From Marinihelvus sp942491555 (lineage in GTDB: Bacteria; Pseudomonadota; Gammaproteobacteria; Xanthomonadales; SZUA-36), in assembly GCA_942491555.1 (NCBI GenBank), contig CALOBN010000005.1:434001-498000 (forward strand): a DNA stretch of 64,000 nt, written 5' to 3'. Numbering within the stretch: position 1 is the stretch's first letter; each line of letters starts with the position of its first letter. Shown one piece after another: positions 41,167-49,949 of this stretch. Made by a program: the position numbers and the translations under genes. Below the pieces are notes generated by a model. It saw only the letters and a program-made list of their open reading frames with translations, did not search any database and was not told where the DNA came from.

Positions 41167-42237
41167 TCAGAGCATGCCCTTGGTGCTGGGCATCTGCGTG
41201 CCTGACCGGGCCAATGCCGGCCGCAGGGCACGTCCGGCACCCTTGAACAGTGCTTCAACCATGTGATGAGTGTTCTCTCCGTGTACTTCAAGGTGCAGGG
41301 CAGCACCGAGCGACTGCGACAGGGATGCAAAAAAGTGCCGCACCATTTCCGTCGACATCTGCCCGATCTGTTGGCGGGGGAAATCCGCCTCAAACTGAAA
41401 AGCCGGCCGCCCGGAAAGGTCCACGGTGACCTGCGCCAGTGACTCGTCCATCGGCAGGACAAAGCCGTAGCGGCCAATACCCCGGCGATCTCCGAGCGCG
41501 CGGTTGAGTGCCTCGCCAAGTGCCAGGGCGCAGTCCTCTACCGTGTGGTGTTCGTCGATTTCCAGATCGCCTTTGCAGTGCAGCTGTAAGGCGAACCCGC
41601 CATGCGAAGCGATCTGGTCCAGCATATGATCGAAAAAGCCGATGCCGGTATCGATGTCAGTACCGGTATTGTCCAGGTCGACTTTGACGTGAATATCGGT
41701 CTCCCTGGTGGTCCGTTGCACCTCGCCGACACGCGGCCGGGTGACCAGCTGATGGGCGAGCTGGTCCCAGTTCATCCCATCATCACCCACGCGCAGCCCG
41801 CCAATGCCCATGTTTTCAGCCAGCTGCAGGTCTGTTTCCCGGTCACCGATCACCCAGCTATCCGCCAGGTCCAGCTCACCGGACTTGAGATAGTCGAGCA
41901 CCATGCCAATTCCCGGCTTGCGGTTCGGCGAGCCATCTTCCTCAAAGTGCGGGTCGATATGCTGCGCGCTGAAGTGGATGCCCTGGGAGCTGAACAAACC
42001 CAGCATTTTGTCGTGTGGAACCTGAAAGGCTTCTTGCGGGTAGCTTGCGGTGCCCAGGCCGTCCTGGTTACTGACCATGACGAACTCATAGCCTGCGTCG
42101 CGCAGCCGAAGCAGGGCGGGAATGACACCCTCGAGCAGCTCGAGTTTTTCCAGGCTGTCGATCTGGAAGTCTTCCGGTTCGATAATCAATGTCCCATCCC
42201 GGTCGATAAACAGGATGCGTCGTTTTTTCTGGCTCAT
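41167..42237 (-). CDS. hisB: Bifunctional histidinol-phosphatase/imidazoleglycerol-phosphate dehydratase
   Basis: 356 residues. The N-terminal HAD-type phosphatase has ILFIDRDGTLIIEP (the Asp pair) and VSNQDGLGT, with a later IGDRETDLQLAENMG. The dehydratase domain (about 170-356) has GIGFFDHMLDQIASHGGF and EIDEHHTVEDCALALGEAL with metal-binding histidines, and HMVEALFKGAGRALR near the end. This fused form is common in gammaproteobacteria and is not unusual. Confidence 0.97.
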   Translation of the reverse strand: MSQKKRRILFIDRDGTLIIEPEDFQIDSLEKLELLEGVIPALLRLRDAGYEFVMVSNQDGLGTASYPQEAFQVPHDKMLGLFSSQGIHFSAQHIDPHFEEDGSPNRKPGIGMVLDYLKSGELDLADSWVIGDRETDLQLAENMGIGGLRVGDDGMNWDQLAHQLVTRPRVGEVQRTTRETDIHVKVDLDNTGTDIDTGIGFFDHMLDQIASHGGFALQLHCKGDLEIDEHHTVEDCALALGEALNRALGDRRGIGRYGFVLPMDESLAQVTVDLSGRPAFQFEADFPRQQIGQMSTEMVRHFFASLSQSLGAALHLEVHGENTHHMVEALFKGAGRALRPALARSGTQMPSTKGML

Positions 42238-42279
42238 ATCTTGGTCTGCCTGAATTCAGCGATGGCTGGGCCATTCGGC

Positions 42280-43395
42280 TCAGGGTTGGAATTCATCAAG
42301 GGCTGCGCTGAGAGCAGCCATGTCGTCGCTGCTGCCCACGCTAAGCCGCACGCAATTGTCCAGCAACGGCTGGCCGTTGAAATCCCGAATCCGTACACCG
42401 CGTTCTGCACAGTGTCTCACGAGCCGTGGTCCATCCTTAACCCGGATCAGCACAAAATTTGCCTCCCCGGGCCAAAGATCCTCAACCCATCCGGAGCCGG
42501 CCAGTTCACTAACCAGCTGTTGCTTCTCACGACGCAGGCCACGCAACATTTCCTGCTGGCGATCGCGCACTCCGGGCGCAGTCACTGCGAGTGCTGCCGC
42601 GATTGCGGGGGCAGTCAGGGGATAGGGCGGCATGATCCTGGCGAGCAGCTCAATCACCGGTGGCGCTGCTAAAACAGCGCCGCAACGCAGACCCGCAGCG
42701 CCCCAGGCCTTGGACAGGGTGCGCAGCACAACCAGGTGTTCATTATCCGCAAGCGACTCGATGGCTGAACTTTCGCGGCAGAACTCAATATAGGCCTCGT
42801 CCATGACCACCAGAGCCCGGCCGCGGGTGGCCTCAAGGACTTGCTCGAGCAGGCCCGGGGGCAGCACATCACCCGTGGGGTTATTCGGGCTGGTCAGAAA
42901 CACCAATTTCAGGTTCTGCGCATCGCTAATGGCGTGCAACAGGGCCTGCGGCTCCACCGCCAGGGTTACCGGATCCCGTTGCACCTGAATAACGCCGGCA
43001 CCCTGTATCTGCGCGGCGATCCGGTACATGCCAAAGCAGGGAATGGTCTCCAGTATCTGGTCCTGGCCGGGCCGGCAGAACACGCGCAGCAACAGGTCGA
43101 TGCCCTCGTCACTGCCGCGCGTTATCAGGAGCTGGTTTTGTGCAACCTGGTAGATCTCCGCGAGCCGCGCGCGTAAATCCGCGGGCTGTGGCGGCGGATA
43201 GCGGTGCAGGTTGAGCGCGGCCCAGCGTTCATCATTCAGCAGGCTGCCGGGGGCCTCGTTGGCATTAAGCAGCACACCATCGGCCCCGGCGCCACTGCGC
43301 GCCGATACATAGGGGGACATGGCCAGCACTTCCGGCCGTGCCAATGCCTGAAGTGAGGCCTGGATTGATGTCTGAGTTGCCGATGATCCGCTCAT
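42280..43395 (-). CDS. hisC: Histidinol-phosphate aminotransferase
   Basis: 371 residues, PLP class I/II. It shows LLNANEAPGSLLND near the start, TRGSDEGIDLLLRVFCRPG, then FLTSPNNPTGDVLPP, VVMDEAYIEFC and the PLP lysine in LRTLSKAWGAAGLRCG. The late RSVGSSDDM-like C-terminus (LSVGSSDDMAAL) fits. It overlaps hisD by 4 bp and precedes hisB by 42 bp. Confidence 0.97.
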   Translation of the reverse strand: MSGSSATQTSIQASLQALARPEVLAMSPYVSARSGAGADGVLLNANEAPGSLLNDERWAALNLHRYPPPQPADLRARLAEIYQVAQNQLLITRGSDEGIDLLLRVFCRPGQDQILETIPCFGMYRIAAQIQGAGVIQVQRDPVTLAVEPQALLHAISDAQNLKLVFLTSPNNPTGDVLPPGLLEQVLEATRGRALVVMDEAYIEFCRESSAIESLADNEHLVVLRTLSKAWGAAGLRCGAVLAAPPVIELLARIMPPYPLTAPAIAAALAVTAPGVRDRQQEMLRGLRREKQQLVSELAGSGWVEDLWPGEANFVLIRVKDGPRLVRHCAERGVRIRDFNGQPLLDNCVRLSVGSSDDMAALSAALDEFQP

Positions 43396-44726
43396 TCGCC
43401 CTGTTCCATTTTGAGGCGTTCAAGGCGCCAGGCCACCGCCATGCGGTGCGCGCCCAGTCCTTCTGCGTGCGCGATCTGCATGGCATCCGCGCCGGCCACG
43501 GCAAGACCTTCCGGTGTGGCGCGTTGTACGGTCATGCGGCGCATGAAGTCAGTCACTGAAAGGCCACTATAAGCGCGCGCGTACCCATAGGTCGGTAATA
43601 CATGGTTGGTGCCTGAGCTGTAGTCGCCGAGTGACTCCGGTGTCCAGCGGCCGAGGAATACGGAGCCGGCAGTGGTGACCCCGCCGAGCAGCTCGCCCGC
43701 ATTGTCCGTATTGATAATCAGGTGTTCCGGGGCGTAGCGGTTGGACAAGCTAATGGCCTCATCAAGGTCTGCAACCTCGATCAGTCGCAGGTTGTGCAGC
43801 GCATCGTCGAGTATCGCTGCGCGTTCTGTCTGCGCCGCCAGGCGGGGCAAGCATTCCGCTGTGGCCTCCAGCAGCGCACGACTATCGCTCAGCAGCACGG
43901 CCTGAGAGTCGGGGCCGTGTTCTGCCTGGGAAAGCAGATCCCAGCCCACCGTATCCGGGTCGGCATCCGCGTCTGCAATGACCAGGACCTCTGAAGGCCC
44001 GGCAGGCATATCCTGCGCCGGGCCGCCAGGTCGGGCCGAGACCTGCCGCTTGGCTTCTGTTACCCAGGCATTGCCCGGGCCGAAAAGTTTGGCGCAAGAC
44101 GGCACGCTTGCAGTTCCGAAAGCCATTGCAGCGATGGCCTGCGCGCCGCCCGAGCGGACCACGCGGCGTACCCCGCAGTGCCAGGCTGCTGCCAGCAGTG
44201 CCGGGTCGATGCCGCCGTCCGGTCCGGGCGGCGTGCACAGCACGACTTCCCTGCAACCGGCAATCGAAGCGGGGATTGCCAGCATCATGACCGTAGAAAT
44301 CAGTGGCGCTGATCCTCCGGGCACATAAAGCCCGACGGGTGAGATGGGCACATAACGGGCGCTGCACTCCAGTCCCGGCCCGGTGGCAAGGGAAAAGCCC
44401 CTGGGTGCGCCGGCTTCATGAAAAGCCCGTATCCGGCTGGCGGCCTGCTTAATGGCATGCATCAACCGGGGTGACACCTGACTGGCAGCGTTGCGCAATT
44501 CCGCCTCGCCCACTAACAAGTCTTCAAGTGCCACGCCATCGAATCTCTGCGCATACTCGCGCAGCGCATCGTCACCGCCCTCAATGACCGTGGCGATGAT
44601 ATCCGCCACCTGGCTTTCCAGCTGGCCGCGGTCCAGCGGTGGCCGCGCGAGCGCCTGTTCGCGACCTGATTCGCTCAGCGCAGCCCAGTCAATCAGCTGC
44701 GTCGCGTCCGCGTATACCGTGTTCAT
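43392..44726 (-). CDS. hisD: Histidinol dehydrogenase
   Basis: 444 residues, zinc-dependent, last two oxidation steps to histidine. Marks are GLYVPGGSAPLISTVMMLAIPA, PSCAKLFGPGNAWVTEAKRQV, MPAGPSEVLVIADADADP, the metal-ligand region AEHGPDSQAVLL, and SNRYAPEHLIINT and GTNHVLPTYGYAR. Overlaps on both sides (4 bp each) with hisG and hisC. Confidence 0.97.
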   Translation of the reverse strand: MNTVYADATQLIDWAALSESGREQALARPPLDRGQLESQVADIIATVIEGGDDALREYAQRFDGVALEDLLVGEAELRNAASQVSPRLMHAIKQAASRIRAFHEAGAPRGFSLATGPGLECSARYVPISPVGLYVPGGSAPLISTVMMLAIPASIAGCREVVLCTPPGPDGGIDPALLAAAWHCGVRRVVRSGGAQAIAAMAFGTASVPSCAKLFGPGNAWVTEAKRQVSARPGGPAQDMPAGPSEVLVIADADADPDTVGWDLLSQAEHGPDSQAVLLSDSRALLEATAECLPRLAAQTERAAILDDALHNLRLIEVADLDEAISLSNRYAPEHLIINTDNAGELLGGVTTAGSVFLGRWTPESLGDYSSGTNHVLPTYGYARAYSGLSVTDFMRRMTVQRATPEGLAVAGADAMQIAHAEGLGAHRMAVAWRLERLKMEQGE

Positions 44727-45604
44727 GCGAGCATTTTCTCCACGGGCATCACCAGAATCGCCGAGGCGCCGGCGGCCTTGAGTGCTTCCAGGTGCTCCCA
44801 GAACAGGGTTTCCCGGCAGACCGCATGCAATGCCACCCGCTCGTTGTTGCCTTCAAGGGTCAGCAAGGTTGGCTGCTCAGCGCCGGGTAACAAGGCAGTG
44901 ATCTTCTCAACCGCGTTCCGCGGTGCATGCAGCATCACGTATTTGCTTTCCGCCGCATGCAGCACGCCGTCCAGGCGCATCAAAAGGCGCTCGAGCAGGG
45001 TTTGTTTCTCTTCGCTGAGCTCGGCGGCGCCCTGGTACAGGGCCGCCGTGCTCTGATAAATCACCTCGAGCTCGCGCAGGTGGTTGGCGCGCAGCGTGGT
45101 GCCGGTCGAGACCAGGTCGGCGATGGCATCTGCCGTGCCCAGGCCCGGGGCGATTTCTACCGAACCGGCTAGCTCCACAATGGTTGCAGTTACGCCTTTC
45201 CTTTTGAGCAGATGCCGGGTCAGCGAGGGATAGGAGGTCGCAATACGGGTGCCGTCGAGGTCTGTTGCGCAGGTCATCGGACTATCTTCAGGCACCGCCA
45301 GGGACAAGCGACAGCCACCGAAGCGCAATTTGCGGAGCTGCTTCAGGCCACTACCCCCGTTGCGCTCCAGCATCACCTCCTCGGCAATGTTTTCACCAAC
45401 AATGCCGAGTTCGCAGACGCCATCAAGCAGCAAGCGCGGTATGTCATCGTCGCGAACCAGCAAGAGGTCAACGGGGAAATCCTGGCCGTACCAGAACAGC
45501 TTGTCCTTACTGCGCGCGAAACTGAGACCGCAGCTTTGCAGCAACGCCAGCGATTTGTCAGACAGGCGTCCGGATTTCTGAATAGCAACGCGAATGCGGC
45601 TCAT
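44723..45604 (-). CDS. hisG: ATP phosphoribosyltransferase, long form
   Basis: 293 residues, the long HisG with a C-terminal regulatory domain, so histidine feedback control is expected and no HisZ partner is needed. IRVAIQKSGRLSDKSLALLQ starts the enzyme; the phosphoribosyl-binding motif is near ADAIADLVSTGTTLRANHLRE. The C-terminal ACT-like part has LLTLEGNNERVALHAVC. Overlaps yerC by 4 bp. Confidence 0.97.
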   Translation of the reverse strand: MSRIRVAIQKSGRLSDKSLALLQSCGLSFARSKDKLFWYGQDFPVDLLLVRDDDIPRLLLDGVCELGIVGENIAEEVMLERNGGSGLKQLRKLRFGGCRLSLAVPEDSPMTCATDLDGTRIATSYPSLTRHLLKRKGVTATIVELAGSVEIAPGLGTADAIADLVSTGTTLRANHLRELEVIYQSTAALYQGAAELSEEKQTLLERLLMRLDGVLHAAESKYVMLHAPRNAVEKITALLPGAEQPTLLTLEGNNERVALHAVCRETLFWEHLEALKAAGASAILVMPVEKMLA

Positions 45605-45912
45605 GATTCGGTTTTCTCCCGGCGCAGGGCCAGCCGGTAGCCACCCTCGCCCATGTTCATATAGCGGGCAACCCGCCCGATGGTGGTAACGCTCACGCCG
45701 GTCTGCTGGCTGATTTCACGGTAGCTCAGGCCCTGGTTGAGCAGGGATGCGGTCCACCAGCGGTCGACAATGGCCTCCAGCTCCGCCGGTGTACACAGAT
45801 CCAACAGGAACTGGCGCACTTCGTCCTCTGATTCAAGGGTCAGAAAGGCTTTGTACAAGGCATTGGCCTGCGCCTTGAGTGCCCTGATCTGCTTGTCATT
45901 GTGCTGTTTCAT
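45601..45912 (-). CDS. TrpR-like YerC/YecD family protein, likely his operon regulator
   Basis: 103 residues of the TrpR/YerC fold. The helix-turn-helix region is SLLNQGLSYREISQQTG and VSVTTIGRVARYMNMGEGGY, preceded by LCTPAELEAIVDRWW. It is the first gene of the his operon and overlaps hisG by 4 bp. A palindrome at 45959 sits 47 bp upstream of its start. TrpR-family regulators of histidine genes have been proposed in other lineages (YerC/HisR), so autoregulation with the operon is likely; the ligand is probably histidine but unproven. Confidence 0.85.
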   Translation of the reverse strand: MKQHNDKQIRALKAQANALYKAFLTLESEDEVRQFLLDLCTPAELEAIVDRWWTASLLNQGLSYREISQQTGVSVTTIGRVARYMNMGEGGYRLALRREKTES

Positions 45913-45958
45913 GACGCCGCCATATCCAAATGAAATCGCTGGTGAGCTGGTTTGGTTG

Positions 45959-45992
45959 CTATGTATTAGTGTATTAGCGTGTTAATACATAG
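45959..45992. promoter_or_regulatory. Palindromic operator candidate of the his operon
   Basis: The perfect 10-bp arms CTATGTATTA (45959-45968) and TAATACATAG (45983-45992) are separated by 14 bp. GTATTAG occurs twice directly in the left part (45963, 45971), and TTAATAC is a near-inverse in the right arm. GTATTAG differs by one base from the GTACTAG half-site of the E. coli trp operator, and the adjoining gene encodes a TrpR-like protein. Confidence 0.55.
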
Positions 45993-46157
45993 TTGCAATC
46001 ATACTGTGGGCGTGCTGAGAGTTCAAGGCTTATGGGTCTCGCAATTGCCGTTTCGTTCAAGGATTTAAACCTTTTGTGACCGCGGGCCGTCAAAACGCGT
46101 AATAATCCCGACTTCAGCTGACCGCTGAGCGGGGACCAGTTGGATTAAGGAGAGAAG

Positions 46158-46916
46158 ATGATGATCAACAGAACCAACACCCTGGTGGCCGCCCTGTTGT
46201 TCTCGGGCCTGGCTGTTGCTGATGTCCGCGAAGAAGAGCAGTTCACTTTTGAGCTCGACAGTGGTGGGCGGTTTAGCCTGGAGAACGTGAACGGTGGCAT
46301 CACCGTTGTCGGCGGTGACGGTAACGAGGTAATCGTAATCGCCCGCAAGAAGGCGGATAACCAGAAGGGTCTGGACGGTATAGAAATCCTGATCGATGCC
46401 AGCAGCACCAGCATCAGCATCGATACCAAGTTGCCAAAAAACAAGGGGTGGTTCGGGGGTAATACCGAGGGTGCCCAGGTGACCTACGAGGTATCCCTGC
46501 CGGCAACCACCAACCTGGATTCGATCAGTTCGGTTAATGGCGGTGTTGAGATTCGCGGAGTATTTGGCGAAATTGAGGCAGAGACGGTCAATGGCGGGGT
46601 TGATGTTGAGGACATCTCGTCCGATGCCTCGCTGGAAACGGTTAATGGCAGCATCACCGCACGGGTAAGCTCCCTGACCGGCGACCAGCGGCTGCAGCTG
46701 GAAACGGTCAATGGCAGGATCAACGTGAGTATTCCGGAAAACTCAGACGTCACCCTGTCGGCTGAGACCGTCAATGGCAGTATCAATGCGGATGATTTCG
46801 GTATCGAGGCGGATAAGGGCCTGATCGGTCGATCATTGCGCGGTACCGTGGGAGACGGAAGCGCACGGCTTAGCGCTGATACGGTCAACGGCGGCGTGAA
46901 AATACGCAAGAACTAA
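46158..46916 (+). CDS. DUF4097 beta-strand repeat protein, exported
   Basis: 252 residues with a signal peptide (about 1-21). The mature part is a stack of repeats with an ETVNG core: LENVNGGITV, SSVNGGVEI, AETVNGGVDV, LETVNGSITA, LETVNGRINV, AETVNGSINA and ADTVNGGVKI. This matches DUF4097/adhesin-like beta-helix proteins. The DNA repeats are recognisable too (GAGACGGTCAATGGC-like). A strong AAGGAGAG ribosome site precedes ATG 46158. No partner operon is apparent, and the role may be envelope-associated, but it is unknown. Confidence 0.85.
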   Translation: MMINRTNTLVAALLFSGLAVADVREEEQFTFELDSGGRFSLENVNGGITVVGGDGNEVIVIARKKADNQKGLDGIEILIDASSTSISIDTKLPKNKGWFGGNTEGAQVTYEVSLPATTNLDSISSVNGGVEIRGVFGEIEAETVNGGVDVEDISSDASLETVNGSITARVSSLTGDQRLQLETVNGRINVSIPENSDVTLSAETVNGSINADDFGIEADKGLIGRSLRGTVGDGSARLSADTVNGGVKIRKN

Positions 46917-46985
46917 TCTTCAAAAAGCGCCTGCCGTTGTTTTAAGAAGGGCCTAAAAGCTTATAAAACATACGGAAATTATGAA

Positions 46986-47017
46986 AAAGCCTGGTCTGTT
47001 ACGACCGGGCTTTTTTT
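46986..47017 (+). terminator. Rho-independent terminator after DUF4097 gene
   Basis: AAAGCCTGGTC (46986-46996) pairs with GACCGGGCTTT (47003-47013), with one G-T type mismatch, around TGTTAC. The T-run to 47017 makes this a good intrinsic terminator. Confidence 0.85.
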
Positions 47018-47049
47018 GTTTGGAGTTGGATCGCAGCATGTTATGCTTC

Positions 47050-47059
47050 TGATATATCA
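47050..47059. promoter_or_regulatory. TGATATATCA palindrome, possible GntR operator
   Basis: A perfect 10-bp palindrome 15 bp before the DapA-like gene start. The second gene of this cluster encodes an FCD-type GntR regulator, which often binds short palindromes at its own operon. Assignment is by position only. Confidence 0.3.
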
Positions 47060-47073
47060 CCGTGGAGCAAAGC

Positions 47074-47973
47074 ATGGACAAGGCACAATGGCAGGGTGTT
47101 TTCCCTGCAGTAACCAGTAAATTCACAGACAATGGCGAGCTCGATTACGCGGCCATGGCCGGACATCTGGAGTTCCAGTTAGCCGCCGGCGTACACGGCG
47201 TGATCGTGCTCGGCTCCCTGGGCGAGAACTCGACCCTCAGTGCTGCGGAGAAAGACGAAGTCGTGCGCTTCTTTGTGAATCAGGTGAACGGCCGGGTGCC
47301 TGTGGTTGCAGGCGTGGCGGAATGCGTCACGGCCGAGGCGCTGGCCCGCGTGGCGGCAGCGGATGCGGCCGGTATCGATGGTTATATGCTCCTGCCCCCG
47401 ATGCGCTACCCGAGTGACCGGCGTGAAACGCTGACGTATTTGCAAACCGTTGCGGCAGCCACGGATCGACCGATCATGCTCTACAACAATCCGGTGGCCT
47501 ATGACACGGACCTGCTACCCGGGGATTTTGCCGAGCTGGCCAGCGTGGACAATTTCGTGGCGATCAAGGAGTCCTCTTCAGATACGCGACGTATGTCCGC
47601 TATTCGGCGTCATTGTGGTGACCGCTACGCCCTGTTCTGTGGTGTCGATGATCTCGCGCTGGAGTGTTTTGCTGTCGGTGCGGTGGGCTGGGTTGCCGGA
47701 CTCGTAGTGGCCTTTCCGGCTGAAACAGTCCGCATGTATGAATTGATGAAGGCCGGCGACTGGACCGGGGCACGCGCGCTGTATGACTGGTTTCTGCCAT
47801 TGCTGGAACTGGATATTGGTCCGAAATTTATCCAGCAGATCAAACTGATCGAAGAGCTGCATGGTGTGGGCAGTGCCAGGGTGCGTGCGCCAAGGCTTGA
47901 GCTGGTCGGGGCGGAAAGAGCGCATGTTGAAAAAGTATATGCCGCGGCTATGGCGAGTCGACCGACCCTGTGA
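47074..47973 (+). CDS. DapA-family lyase, probable hydroxyproline-pathway deaminase
   Basis: 299 residues of the dihydrodipicolinate synthase/N-acetylneuraminate lyase family. GVIVLGSLGENSTLSAAEK is the substrate-carboxylate region, MLYNNPVAYDT holds the catalytic Tyr, and FVAIKESSSDTRR carries the Schiff-base lysine. Neighbours encode a hydroxyproline epimerase and an FAD oxidase, so it is probably 1-pyrroline-4-hydroxy-2-carboxylate deaminase, which yields 2,5-dioxopentanoate. ATG 47074 has GGAG 7 nt upstream; GTG 47062 is an alternative. True DapA would normally be elsewhere. Confidence 0.82.
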   Translation: MDKAQWQGVFPAVTSKFTDNGELDYAAMAGHLEFQLAAGVHGVIVLGSLGENSTLSAAEKDEVVRFFVNQVNGRVPVVAGVAECVTAEALARVAAADAAGIDGYMLLPPMRYPSDRRETLTYLQTVAAATDRPIMLYNNPVAYDTDLLPGDFAELASVDNFVAIKESSSDTRRMSAIRRHCGDRYALFCGVDDLALECFAVGAVGWVAGLVVAFPAETVRMYELMKAGDWTGARALYDWFLPLLELDIGPKFIQQIKLIEELHGVGSARVRAPRLELVGAERAHVEKVYAAAMASRPTL

Positions 47974-48626
47974 GCCAGGTGGCAGTGAGCCAGCAGCGCC
48001 AGCAAACCCAGGCTGAGCAGGCCTTTGATGCGCTGGAAGTCTTGCTGGTTACACTGCAGTTGGAACCGGGTTCGCGGGTTCAGGAGAAAGAACTGGCAGA
48101 AACGGTCGGCTTCGGGCGGACACCGGTGCGCGAAGCGATACAACGCCTCTCCGCGCAGGGTTTGTTGACGGTCTACCCCCGCAAGGGACTGGCCGTATCG
48201 CCGGTAAAACAGGCCGAACTCGGACAAATCATTGAAGTTCGGCGGGTGCTCGAACGCTTGCTCGTGGTTAAGGCAGCCGAACGCGCCAGCCATGACCAGC
48301 GCCGCGCCTTGCAGGCCGTGGCGATTCACCTGGACGGCTTGAGCGATGATCTGGAATTATTCCTGCGCCTGGACCGCCGCCTGGATGAACTGCTGGCGTC
48401 GGCCTGTGGCAATGACCACCTGCGCCAGGCATTGGCGCCCATGCACGCTCATTGCCGGCGTCTGTGGTTCATGAACCTGCCGCGCGTGGACCTGGCAAGT
48501 GCGGCTACGTTTCACGCGGCACTGGCCAGATCTGTGGGCGAGGGTGATCGTGCAGGCGCGGTGCGCGCGCTCAACGGCATCATGAATATTCTTGATGGTC
48601 TTGTGACCAGTTTGGGTGACAATTAA
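47970..48626 (+). CDS. GntR family regulator (FCD domain)
   Basis: 218 residues starting with GTG overlapping the previous stop by 4 bp. The winged helix is ELAETVGFGRTPVREAIQRLSAQGLL, followed by an FCD all-helical effector domain with IEVRRVLERLLVVKAA. The His/Asp metal pattern of FCD domains is partly kept (DRRLDELLASACGNDHL, HAHC). It is the likely regulator of this cluster, responding to an hydroxyproline-type intermediate. Confidence 0.85.
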   Translation: MSQVAVSQQRQQTQAEQAFDALEVLLVTLQLEPGSRVQEKELAETVGFGRTPVREAIQRLSAQGLLTVYPRKGLAVSPVKQAELGQIIEVRRVLERLLVVKAAERASHDQRRALQAVAIHLDGLSDDLELFLRLDRRLDELLASACGNDHLRQALAPMHAHCRRLWFMNLPRVDLASAATFHAALARSVGEGDRAGAVRALNGIMNILDGLVTSLGDN

Positions 48627-48683
48627 TGCCTGTCAATCCACGTAATCTCAGCCTGGTGAGCATCTGCAAATGAGTGTCTTTAA

Positions 48684-49949
48684 ATGAATCCCGGTGCAGT
48701 CGGTCAGTCACCGCCAAAGCATTGCCTGGTTATCGGCGCAGGAATCGTCGGGAGCTGCTGCGCCTGGCATCTCCAGTCGAATGGTTTCCAGGTCACCCTC
48801 CTCGACCGCATGGAGCCGGGGCAAGCGACCAGTTTTGGCAATGCGGCCTGTGTTTCCCCGTCACACGTGGTGCCTTTTTCCCATCCCGGTGTGTGGAAGA
48901 AGATTCCTGGCTGGCTGCTCGATCCGCTGGGTCCGCTGACCATACGCTGGAAGCATCTGCCGTGGCTGGCACCCTGGTTGCTGCGCTTTATGAACGCCGG
49001 TACGGCGAGGCAGGTGGACGAGTCTGCGCGTGCCCAGGCGGTGCTTATGCATCGGGTGATCAATGATTATCATCATATTCTGGAAGCCACCGGGCTGACC
49101 CATCTGCTCCGCTCCCGCGGTGCATTGGCGGTATATGACTCTGTGGCGGGCTTCGAGGCCGACCGCTGGATTTACGACCTCGAGGCAGACCTAGGATTTG
49201 ACTACCGTCGACTGGAGACCAGCGAACTCAAGGCGCTGGCACCGGAACTGAACCTGCCCGGCGGGGTGGCGCTGATGTTACCAGGCTGGCAGCACACGCT
49301 GGACCCGGGCGCCATGACGGCCGGTATTGCACAGGCAGCGTTCAGCCTGGGTGCGCAATGGCAATCGGGCTCGGTTCAAAACGTTGACGCCACGCCGGGC
49401 GGAATCACGGCACAACTTGAGGGTGGCGCCACGATCAAGGCCGATGCCCTGGTGCTGGCCGCCGGACCATGGTCAAACAAGATCGCAGCCCAGCTTGATC
49501 ACGCCGTGCCCATGACGGCCAAGCGCGGTTATCACAGCATGATTGCTGATCCGGGCGTGGAGCTTGAATTACCGATCATTTCAGGGTCACGGTCTTTTGT
49601 GATGACCCCGGTGGCGGCCGGTTTACGCCTGGCCGGTACAGCGGAATTCGCCAAACTGGACGCCGAGGCGGACTATCGTCGCGCGGCCGTGCTGGTTAAG
49701 CACGCACAGGACTACCTGCCCGGTCTGCGCGTGGGGGAGGTTAGCGAGTGGATGGGGCAGCGCCCCATGATGATTGACTCCGTACCGGTGATTTCCACCT
49801 CACCACGACACCACAACGTCTTTTATGCTTTTGGCCATGGTCACTACGGACTCACCCAGGGGGCGACAACCGGCAGACTGATCACGGATATGGTTGCAGG
49901 TCGTGATCCCGGCATGGACATGAGCCCCTACCGGATAAATCGCTTCTGA
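48684..49949 (+). CDS. FAD-dependent D-amino acid dehydrogenase-like (hydroxy-D-proline dehydrogenase)
   Basis: 421 residues of the DAO/DadA family. The Rossmann FAD site is HCLVIGAGIVGSCCAWHLQ. Late motifs are WMGQRPMMIDSVPVI and GHGHYGLTQGATTGRLI. In the cluster it would oxidise cis-4-hydroxy-D-proline to the pyrroline substrate of the DapA-like enzyme. It starts 57 bp after the GntR gene and overlaps the epimerase gene by 1 bp (TGATG). Confidence 0.85.
   Translation: MNPGAVGQSPPKHCLVIGAGIVGSCCAWHLQSNGFQVTLLDRMEPGQATSFGNAACVSPSHVVPFSHPGVWKKIPGWLLDPLGPLTIRWKHLPWLAPWLLRFMNAGTARQVDESARAQAVLMHRVINDYHHILEATGLTHLLRSRGALAVYDSVAGFEADRWIYDLEADLGFDYRRLETSELKALAPELNLPGGVALMLPGWQHTLDPGAMTAGIAQAAFSLGAQWQSGSVQNVDATPGGITAQLEGGATIKADALVLAAGPWSNKIAAQLDHAVPMTAKRGYHSMIADPGVELELPIISGSRSFVMTPVAAGLRLAGTAEFAKLDAEADYRRAAVLVKHAQDYLPGLRVGEVSEWMGQRPMMIDSVPVISTSPRHHNVFYAFGHGHYGLTQGATTGRLITDMVAGRDPGMDMSPYRINRF

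Noticed and set aside
40563..41519. hisH as a 318-residue protein.
   Set aside because: The extra 121 N-terminal residues are hisB sequence read in another frame; the HisH motif begins at 41156.
41602..42672. A 356-codon plus-strand frame across hisB and hisC.
   Set aside because: It is antisense to two well-supported his genes and shows no domain; long shadow frames are common in GC-rich DNA.
47074..47973. Calling this gene dapA for lysine synthesis.
   Set aside because: The neighbours are an epimerase, a D-amino acid dehydrogenase and a GntR regulator, the hydroxyproline catabolic set.
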